This document shows positions 57,775-64,000 of a DNA stretch of 64,000 nt, piece by piece. A program made the position numbers and the translations under genes. The stretch's first letter is position 1. Each line of letters starts with the position of its first letter. Where the stretch lies: positions 1 to 64,000 of the forward strand of contig CAYOAL010000027.1 in assembly GCA_964401935.1 (NCBI GenBank), read 5' to 3'. The notes under the pieces were generated by a model. It made no database searches. It was not told where the DNA came from and saw only the letters and a list, made by a program, of their open reading frames with translations. This DNA comes from JAPYTK01 sp964401935. GTDB taxonomy: Bacteria > Myxococcota_A > Polyangia > Polyangiales > Polyangiaceae.

Positions 57775-58509
57775 TCAGCACACGATCTCGCCGAACGCAC
57801 AGCACGGGTCACCGAGCGCGTCGCTGCACACTGGGGCGGGCTCCGGAGCGGGCCTCGCTGGCGCAGCGGGCACCGCCGCCACCGCAGCCGGCCGTGACGC
57901 GCGCTGTGGACCGCGGGCGGCCGGAGCCGCGGCCGCGGTGACGAGCTCGGGAGCTTCCGACTGCACGGTCGCGGTCGGCGTCTCGAGCGGTGGCTCGGCC
58001 GCGGCGCGCGCCACCGTCGGGGTCGCCACGTGCGCCGCCTGCACCCGCACCGCCGTCTCCTCCGAGCTCACGAGGCCGAGCACGGTGATCGTCCACACCG
58101 CCGCCACCGTCAGACCGAACCAGCGTAGACGCTTGCCCCGCAGCTCAGCCTCGGCCTCGATGCGCGCGCGCTCGAGCTCGTTGCGCTGGCGCAGCTCCGC
58201 GAGACGTGCCTCGTGGGCGGCTTCGATGCGAGCGCGGGCGGCCTCGGCGTCGCGGCGCCCGCGGAGCCGGGCCGCGAGCTCGAGGCGTTCGCGGCGACGG
58301 GCGGCGCGACGCTCCTCCTCCTCACGGGCCCGTGCCCGCTCGGCGCGGCCCCGTTGGTTCTCGGCGACCAGCGCCTCGACGCGACGCCGACGCTCGGCGA
58401 GGGCACGGCGGGTCGCGTCCTCGCGCACGCGGTCTCGGCCGAGCGCCACGAGGACGCCGAGCGAGGTGTTGAGGGAAGACTCGGACTGGGGGGACGAAGG
58501 TTGGTTCAT
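57775..58509 (-). CDS. Coiled-coil single-pass membrane protein
   Basis: 244 aa from the ATG at 58509. Residues about 30-120 are a charged Arg/Glu/Ala coiled coil (ERRRRVEALVAENQRGRAERARAREEEERRAARRRE ...). One helix (RWFGLTVAAVWTITVLGLV, about 129-147) leads to an Ala/Pro-rich extracytoplasmic stretch and a Cys-containing end (CSDALGDPCCAFGEIVC). I recognise no family. It is convergent with the Sel1 lipoprotein gene. Confidence 0.72.
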   Translation of the reverse strand: MNQPSSPQSESSLNTSLGVLVALGRDRVREDATRRALAERRRRVEALVAENQRGRAERARAREEEERRAARRRERLELAARLRGRRDAEAARARIEAAHEARLAELRQRNELERARIEAEAELRGKRLRWFGLTVAAVWTITVLGLVSSEETAVRVQAAHVATPTVARAAAEPPLETPTATVQSEAPELVTAAAAPAARGPQRASRPAAVAAVPAAPARPAPEPAPVCSDALGDPCCAFGEIVC

Positions 58510-58701
58510 GGGCTGACTCCAGCACCGGGCAGGCCGGTGGACGTTCGGTGACGGAAACCCTCGCTCGTGTCGCTCCCCGTCCCCGGACGGAGCGCCGACC
58601 GGAGACAGTCCTTGGACGGGCTCCTCGCTCGTATCATTCACGCCGCTCCGTAGGCGCAGGTTCCTCGTGCGAAACACCCGAAAATCTGTCATGCATGCGC
58701 C

Positions 58702-60348
58702 ATGCTTTTTTCACGCGCTCGGGGGCGCTCGCTGTGGGTCGTGCTCAGTCTGGTGGCGTTCGTCTTCGCCCTCGCCGACGGCTGCGTACCGGGCGGAGGC
58801 AGCGAGTTCGGTGACGACGACGATGGCTCGTCCTCGTCGCAGGGAGGCGCGGGGGGCGGCGTCGACTTCACCGGCACGGGCGGCAACGACAACTTCGTCG
58901 GTGACCCGAAGACCTGCGAGGAGGCCGAGGCCTCGAAGAGCTACATCGGCTGCGATTTCTGGCCCACCGTCACCCCCAACAACGTGTGGTCGGTGTTCGA
59001 CTACGCGGTGGTGGTGGCCAACACCGGCGACAACGTGGTGGACGTGACGGTGACCCGTGGGACCAACACCGTGGCCACCGCGCAGATCCAGCCCGACTCG
59101 CTGCAGACCATCTATCTGCCGTGGGTCACCGAGCTGAAGGGCCCGGACGCGGACGAGTTCGGCGGCGCGATGCCCCTCGCCGCGAGCGTTCGGGTGGCCA
59201 ACGGCGCGTATCACCTCACCTCGACCTATCCGGTGACCGTGTACCAGTTCAACGCGCTCGAGTACGCCCCGCAGGGCGGCCCGCCAGGCAAGAACTGGAG
59301 CGCCTGTCCGGCCGACGGCATCTTCATGCAGTGCTTCTCGTACTCCAACGACGCGTCGCTGCTCCTGCCGTCGACGGCGATGACCGGCAACTACCGCATC
59401 ACCTCCATCGTGGGATGGCCCTCCGCTTCGATCGGCGCCTACATCACGGTCACCGGCACCGCAGACAACACGGACGTGACGCTCGCGCTCTCGGGGAGCG
59501 CGGGGATCGTGGCTGGCGGCGGCCTCCCCGCGACGAGCGCGGGGGGCACCGCGAGCTTCACCGTCAACCGCGGAGAGGTGGTGCTCGTGCTCGCGCCACC
59601 GACCGCCGATCTCAGCGGCTCGCTGCTCACGGCCTCCGCGCCCGTGCAGGTGCTCACCGGCATCCCCTGCCAACAGGTCCCCAACGGCATCCAGGCCTGC
59701 GACCACATGGAAGAGTCGGTGTTCCCCGCCGAGACGCTCGGGCAGCGGTACGTGGTCACGCGACCGACGGGCCCCAACGGCAACGCCCCCGGCCACGTCG
59801 TGCGCCTCTACGGCAACTTCGACGGCACCAACCTCACGTACACCGGTGACACGCCGCCCGGCGCCCCCAGCACGCTCAACGCGGGACAGGTGGTCGATCT
59901 CGGGCAGGTCAACGGCGACTTCGAGGTGTCGGGCGACCAGGCCTTCGCGGTCGCGTCCCTCGAGCTCGGCGCCCAGATCGTCGATCCCAACGCCACCCTC
60001 GAGGCCAAGGGCGACCCGGCGATGTCTCTCATCACCGCCGTCGAGCAGTATCGCGACAAATACGTGTTCCTCGCGCCCACCGACTACGACGTGAACTACG
60101 TCGACGTCATCCACCCCGCGGGGGCCTCCATCACCCTCGACGGTGCGCCCATCAACGGGATCCAGGCGCCCGCCGGCAACGAACACATGATCACCCGCGT
60201 AGTGCTCAGCAACACCGCCGGCGGCGCGCACGTGCTCCAGGCCGACGTGCCGGTTGGCATCCAGGTGACGGGCTACGGCGCCTACACGAGCTTCTATTAC
60301 CCGGGTGGGCTCAACCTGAAGAGCATCGCGCCGCCTCCGGTCCAGTAG
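58702..60348 (+). CDS. IgGFc-binding-domain-like lipoprotein
   Basis: 548 aa. The signal ends FALADGC, followed by an Asp/Gly/Ser linker (to about 68). The rest is a beta-rich domain of the IgGFc-binding N-terminal type: YIGCDFWPTVTPNN, VWSVFDYAVVVANTGDNVVDVTVTRG, ASVRVANGAYHLTSTYPVTVYQFNALEYAP, VFPAETLGQRYVVTRP and GIQVTGYGAYTSFYYPGGLNL. Bacterial members are common in myxobacterial secretomes and are thought to be adhesive or sugar/protein-binding; no enzyme site is seen. Divergent from the coiled-coil gene across 192 bp. Confidence 0.85.
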   Translation: MLFSRARGRSLWVVLSLVAFVFALADGCVPGGGSEFGDDDDGSSSSQGGAGGGVDFTGTGGNDNFVGDPKTCEEAEASKSYIGCDFWPTVTPNNVWSVFDYAVVVANTGDNVVDVTVTRGTNTVATAQIQPDSLQTIYLPWVTELKGPDADEFGGAMPLAASVRVANGAYHLTSTYPVTVYQFNALEYAPQGGPPGKNWSACPADGIFMQCFSYSNDASLLLPSTAMTGNYRITSIVGWPSASIGAYITVTGTADNTDVTLALSGSAGIVAGGGLPATSAGGTASFTVNRGEVVLVLAPPTADLSGSLLTASAPVQVLTGIPCQQVPNGIQACDHMEESVFPAETLGQRYVVTRPTGPNGNAPGHVVRLYGNFDGTNLTYTGDTPPGAPSTLNAGQVVDLGQVNGDFEVSGDQAFAVASLELGAQIVDPNATLEAKGDPAMSLITAVEQYRDKYVFLAPTDYDVNYVDVIHPAGASITLDGAPINGIQAPAGNEHMITRVVLSNTAGGAHVLQADVPVGIQVTGYGAYTSFYYPGGLNLKSIAPPPVQ

Positions 60349-60447
60349 GGCACCGGCGCGCGGGCCCGCCCTCGACGACGTGTGCGCTCCCGGCGCAGGC
60401 GCGGTCGGGGCTGCGCCGCTCGCTCCCGTCGGGCCGTCGGCCCCAGC

Positions 60448-60831
60448 TCAGCGGCGCTGCTGCAAGCGCTGGCTGATGCGCTCGAGCTCTTCGTCGCGCC
60501 CGGCGAGGGGCTCGTCGAAATGGACCCCGATCTCCCAGCGCCACAGATCGGAGCGACCGGGGTCGAGCGCCACCCGACGCACGACGGTGCCGCTCGTGTG
60601 AATCTTGGCTGCGCTCGGATCGCTCGAGGTGTGGATCAACAGCTCCACGCGGGCGTCCACCTCGAGATCTCGCGCCGCGAACAGGAGCGCCCCCGAGGTG
60701 CTCACGTTGCGGATCAGCGCGAGCGCAGACTTGTCCGCGGTCTCCACCTCGGCCACCACACACACCAGCCGCCGTACGTGCTCCCGCCGGTCATCCGCCG
60801 ACTCCCCCTTCGCCCCTTCGTGCTCCGTCAT
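60448..60831 (-). CDS. PilZ-domain protein (cyclic-di-GMP binding)
   Basis: 127 aa. DRREHVRRLVCVVAEVE holds the RxxxR motif and NVSTSGALLFAAR the D/NxSxxG motif that bind cyclic-di-GMP; a beta-barrel tail (VELLIHTSSD ... RWEIGVHFDEP) follows. It is a stand-alone PilZ protein that could regulate motility or exopolysaccharide. It lies on the same strand as the large FAD oxidoreductase, 104 bp downstream. Confidence 0.88.
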   Translation of the reverse strand: MTEHEGAKGESADDRREHVRRLVCVVAEVETADKSALALIRNVSTSGALLFAARDLEVDARVELLIHTSSDPSAAKIHTSGTVVRRVALDPGRSDLWRWEIGVHFDEPLAGRDEELERISQRLQQRR

Positions 60832-60935
60832 CGTCGTCCTCCGCCTGCGTCGTCACCGTCTCTCGGAACCTCTCAAAACCACACGACGGCGCACGTTGGC
60901 GCCATCCACCCGTCGCCCCCCGGCGTCCAGCGCGT

Positions 60936-63122
60936 TCACCATTTCTGGAGCCAGCTCCACCCGATGATGCGCCGCGGGGCCCCCGTGATGGCACGCGCGG
61001 CCCCCATGCCGCTCATGACCGCCCCCTCCACGCACGACGCGTTCACGCCGGTGCGAGTCCAGGTGCCTGCGAGGTACAGGTTGTCGAAGCCCGAGTCGCC
61101 CGGCGCCAGTCGATATTGGCACGTATTCGTCATCGACTGCACGCAGCAGTCGGTCGGATCGACGTTCGCCTTCACGAACTGCGCGTCGAAGCGGGCAGCC
61201 CCCTCCCGCCCCTCGTCGTCGTGGAGCGTCGACCAGTCGACCTCCCAGCTCCCGGGGCGAGCGGCCCCGGGCCACAAATAGCCGGTGTACGCCTCGAGCC
61301 ACGCGATCCCCAGGGCACGCACCTCCGCCGCCGCGCGCCGCCCGGTGTCCGTCCTCGACGCCGGCTCCTTGTAGAGCTGCGTGTCGTACACCCCGCAGAA
61401 GTAGTGCACGCTCCGAGGCCGATTCCCGCGCCACTGCTCCACCTCGAGCACCTGCGTCATGTCGGCCCAGATGTCGAGCGGGGGAGGGCCGTTCACCAGC
61501 GCCGGTAGCTCGCCCGCGAGGCCCGCCCGCCGATAGTCGAAGCGGAGCCGTGCGAGATCGCGGTCCATCCACAGCTGCACCGCCTGAGACGGCACGAGCC
61601 CGAGGTTCTGGCACATCGCGTCGAACTTCGGCGCGTGCGCGGTGAGCTCGTCGACGATGGTGTCGTCTTCGTCGTTGAGCTTCTTGAACGCACCGAGCGC
61701 GATCGCGAGCACCACGGCGTCGAAGTGTGTCCCCCGCTCGAGCACGCGCTCGCCCGCCGGAGGCCAGGCCTCCCACTTCGACTCGAAATCGACCCCCGCC
61801 GCCTTCATCGCCTCGCCGCCTTCGAGCTGCTCCCAGAGCGGGTGCGAGGGCCACACCGGGCCGTAGTCCACCACGAACGTCGGCCGATAGGGCCCGTTCT
61901 CGGCCTTGGTCTCCGCTTGCACCCGGATCCGCACGCGCTCGACGTTCTTCTTGTCGTCCGAGAGCTCGAGGCGCTCGACGCGCTGAAAGAACTCGAAGCG
62001 CACGCCGCGCGCCGTGAGCGCCTCGTAGAGCGGCGCGATGAGGAGATCCCCCATCCCTCCTTGCACCTCGTACATCACCGCGCCCTTGTAGGTGAAGATG
62101 AGGCGGAGGATGAGGCGGAGGGCGGTCCCCGCCTCCATGTCCGGACGGCGGCGATCCCCGTCGGTGTACTGGAAGATCGCCTCGTAGAGCACGCGCATGA
62201 AGGTGGAGTCGAGCACCACCTCTGCGCAGCCGTTCTCCCGCATCCAGGCGGTGAACTCGAGGTGGTTGATGCGGTTCAGGTCGCCGTCCTCGAGGATGTC
62301 GTAAGCGGGGTTGAGCAAGCCGTTCAGCATCGCGATCGCGTACTCGGCGAACATCCAGTACATGCGCTCCGAGCCCGTCGACTCTGCGATCTCCTCCTCC
62401 ACCTCGTCGCTGATCTTGCGCAGCAGCCAGCGCAGCGCGTTGAAGTGCCTCACCGTGAAGCGAGCCACGTCGCGCTCGATGTCGCGGATAAAGCGGCACA
62501 GCGCACGGAAGAGGCTACCGAGGGGGCCTCGCTCAGCGAGCGCGCGCACCTCGGCCTCCTCGTCGGCGAGCACGTCGATCACCTCGCGAAACACCGCGAG
62601 GACGTGTTCGGGCGGCGCAAACGCCGACCGCTTCCGGGCCACCCCCGCCTCGGGGTGGAAGAACCAGTTCTCGATGGCGCTGAGCAAGCCCGAGATCACA
62701 TCCCACAGCGAGGGGTTGACGTCCTCCCCGCCGGGCGCCTCGTCGGTGGAGGCCCAGAGCTGGGGGAAATACTGCCAGCGCTCCTCTTCGTCCTGATAGC
62801 CGATGGGCGTGTAGCTCCGCGGCTTCATCACGTCCTCCCAGCGCTGGAACGGGTTCCGCGGATCCTTGTCCCAGCTGTCGTAGAGCTCGAACAGGAGGTT
62901 GAACGCGTTGTCGTAGAACCCGAACCACACGTGCAGGCCGTGCTCCACGTTGCGCACCTCGGGCCCCTCTCTGCCGCTGGCGAGCTTCCCTCCGAGGCGC
63001 CAGCCAAGCTGATACACGGTCACCTCGTACCGACTCCGCAGCGCCTCGGTTCGCGTGAGCTCCCACGCCGTGGTGAGCCCCGCGATCCCCCCACCCAACA
63101 CCGCAACCCGCTCTCTCGTCAC
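60936..63122 (-). CDS. Large FAD-dependent oxidoreductase (amine oxidase/carotenoid desaturase-like)
   Basis: 728 aa. The N-terminal VAVLGGGIAGLTTAWEL is the FAD dinucleotide motif, followed by a YQLGWRLGGKLASG segment. The C-terminus NLYLAGTWTRTGVNASCVEGAVMSGMGAARAI is the second FAD motif of the amine-oxidase/phytoene-desaturase superfamily. Between them about 250 residues of helical, charged sequence (residues about 130-330) are extra relative to a plain desaturase. The substrate is unknown. The GTG start at 63122 overlaps the stop of the preceding TPR-like gene (GTGA), so they are coupled. Confidence 0.85.
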   Translation of the reverse strand: MTRERVAVLGGGIAGLTTAWELTRTEALRSRYEVTVYQLGWRLGGKLASGREGPEVRNVEHGLHVWFGFYDNAFNLLFELYDSWDKDPRNPFQRWEDVMKPRSYTPIGYQDEEERWQYFPQLWASTDEAPGGEDVNPSLWDVISGLLSAIENWFFHPEAGVARKRSAFAPPEHVLAVFREVIDVLADEEAEVRALAERGPLGSLFRALCRFIRDIERDVARFTVRHFNALRWLLRKISDEVEEEIAESTGSERMYWMFAEYAIAMLNGLLNPAYDILEDGDLNRINHLEFTAWMRENGCAEVVLDSTFMRVLYEAIFQYTDGDRRRPDMEAGTALRLILRLIFTYKGAVMYEVQGGMGDLLIAPLYEALTARGVRFEFFQRVERLELSDDKKNVERVRIRVQAETKAENGPYRPTFVVDYGPVWPSHPLWEQLEGGEAMKAAGVDFESKWEAWPPAGERVLERGTHFDAVVLAIALGAFKKLNDEDDTIVDELTAHAPKFDAMCQNLGLVPSQAVQLWMDRDLARLRFDYRRAGLAGELPALVNGPPPLDIWADMTQVLEVEQWRGNRPRSVHYFCGVYDTQLYKEPASRTDTGRRAAAEVRALGIAWLEAYTGYLWPGAARPGSWEVDWSTLHDDEGREGAARFDAQFVKANVDPTDCCVQSMTNTCQYRLAPGDSGFDNLYLAGTWTRTGVNASCVEGAVMSGMGAARAITGAPRRIIGWSWLQKW

Positions 63123-64000
63123 ATCCCCCCCTTCCCACGGTCGCCCGCGATTCGCTCCAGCCAAGCGACATCGCCCTGCCAGCTCGCGGCGCCAAGCGCC
63201 TCGAGTCGCGCGGTCGCCGCGTCCAGCCCCCGTCGATCGCCGCTGCCCGCCGCCAGCCACCGCGCGGCGCGCGCCGCCTCGAGCGGCATCCCCAGCGCAT
63301 CCCCCGCTTGCGCCGCCGCGCGCCAGTGGGCCAGGGCACGGCGTGTCTTGCCGCGCTGCCACGCGAGCCGACCGCGCATCAGCCCCGCCGCTGGCCGCGC
63401 GGTGGGCAACATCCACGCGTAGGTGCGGAGCACGTCGCAGATCCGCGCCGCGTCGCGCCGCGCCGTCGCGTCGCTCGCGTCTTGGTTTGCGCTGAGCAGC
63501 ACGTCGGCCGCCGCCGCGATGCCCCAAACCATCCAGTAGGTCACGGGGAACCCATCCTCGAGCGTCGCGAGCACGCGCCGCGCTGCCCGCCGTGCGCGCG
63601 CGGGCTCACCGGCCCTCCCGTAGGCAGCGGCGAGCAACCCACGGCAGAGGATGGCCTCCGACGAGCTCGTCTGGGCGTTGTCCTCGAGCAGCGCCTCGAG
63701 GTCCTGCAAGAACGGCAGGTCGAGCCCCCGCGGTAGCCGCGCCGCGAGCCGGCCCCCGTGGCCCCAGAGGCGGATCTGGGGCGCGCCGCCGGGACCGGCC
63801 GACGCGATCGCGCGCGAGAGGACCGCGTCCGCGCGCTCGAAATCGCCGGTAAAGAGCCAGCGGAACCCCACCGTGATGAGACACGTCTGCATGCGGAAGC
63901 GGTCGCCGAGGCGCTCGTTGATGGCCGCCGCTTCCCCCCCCACCGCCTCCGCGACCGCCCAGTCCCCCACGCTGAGCGCGTGAACACACGCCAGCTGGAA
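63119..64000 (-). CDS. TPR-like protein, 5' end beyond window
   Basis: At least 293 residues are visible and the frame is still open at the right edge (it reads FQLACVHALS before a GTG at 63970), so this is the C-terminal part of a longer protein. The text is a series of helical pairs of TPR type (GDWAVAEAVGGEAAAINERLGDRFRMQTCLITVGFRWLFTGDFERADAVLSRAIA ...). This recalls the C-terminal solenoid of the large Ser/Thr kinase-ATPase or signalling proteins of myxobacteria, but the N-terminal domains are off the window. Its stop overlaps the FAD oxidoreductase start. Confidence 0.75.
   Translation of the reverse strand, partial: FQLACVHALSVGDWAVAEAVGGEAAAINERLGDRFRMQTCLITVGFRWLFTGDFERADAVLSRAIASAGPGGAPQIRLWGHGGRLAARLPRGLDLPFLQDLEALLEDNAQTSSSEAILCRGLLAAAYGRAGEPARARRAARRVLATLEDGFPVTYWMVWGIAAAADVLLSANQDASDATARRDAARICDVLRTYAWMLPTARPAAGLMRGRLAWQRGKTRRALAHWRAAAQAGDALGMPLEAARAARWLAAGSGDRRGLDAATARLEALGAASWQGDVAWLERIAGDRGKGGM

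Noticed and set aside
57775..58692. Longer start of the coiled-coil protein at 58692
   Set aside because: The extra 61 residues have no helix or motif and lie in the divergent promoter region of the IgGFc-like gene; ATG 58509 begins the ordered part.

Overview
The window looks like myxobacterial chromosome (Myxococcota, probably an order Polyangiales relative). This is inferred from very high GC, dense genes with mostly G/C third positions, many secreted lipoproteins with Gly/Ser/Cys-rich linkers, several von Willebrand A (VWA) lipoproteins, Ser/Thr kinases, an NtrC-type two-component pair, an ECF sigma factor cluster and a MYXO-CTERM-like sorting tail. I see no phage, insertion sequence, CRISPR array or rRNA. 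There is one tRNA gene, tRNA-Arg(TCT).

Layout. 1-4.7 kb: a TPM-domain protein cut by the left edge, then a minus-strand metabolic operon (glycerol-3-phosphate dehydrogenase-like, FGGY kinase, amidohydrolase). 4.8-12.2 kb, plus strand: cysS, followed by five tightly overlapping genes: a two-helix zinc-ribbon membrane protein, a PqqD-radical SAM-SPASM protein, a second protein of the same plan that has lost the radical SAM cysteines, a DUF2207-like membrane protein ending in a tail with six Cys in twelve residues, and a methyltransferase. This is the best candidate for an undescribed system: a radical SAM enzyme plus an apparently inactive partner modifying the Cys-rich tail of a membrane protein. 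12.3-15.5 kb: a secreted eight-cysteine protein and a beta-barrel/ECF sigma/TPR-like operon. 15.6-23.4 kb: trypsin-like protease with MYXO-CTERM-like tail, membrane protein, two VWA lipoproteins, and a class III aminotransferase-like protein whose PLP lysine is replaced by Thr.

23.4-31.8 kb: ADP-ribosylglycohydrolase, sulfatase-like lipoprotein, divergent histidine kinase and NtrC regulator, DUF99 protein, orphan PhnD-like protein, tRNA-Arg, Kazal-like lipoprotein. 31.9-33.5 kb: a TetR regulator and alpha/beta hydrolase with three copies of a shared palindrome that is the likely operator. 33.9-36.7 kb: a lipoprotein with the full copper ligand set of peptidylglycine monooxygenases and, upstream on the same strand, a lipoprotein related to cholesterol-dependent cytolysins but with a different C-terminal domain. 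36.8-46.2 kb: Ser/Thr kinase, 12-bp minisatellite, FGE-like protein, GT-C-like membrane protein, an isolated tandem-BMC-domain (microcompartment shell-like) gene, two VWA lipoproteins in tandem, a 13-bp minisatellite and a hydrolase.

46.5-64 kb: choice-of-anchor-L-like lipoprotein, membrane proteins, a fifth VWA lipoprotein, a second Ser/Thr kinase, two overlapping Cys-rich Sel1-repeat genes, a coiled-coil membrane protein, an IgGFc-binding-like lipoprotein, a PilZ protein, a large FAD oxidoreductase and a TPR-like protein cut by the right edge. Much of the window encodes an envelope and secreted repertoire. All functional assignments rest on reading motifs by eye; no database search was run.
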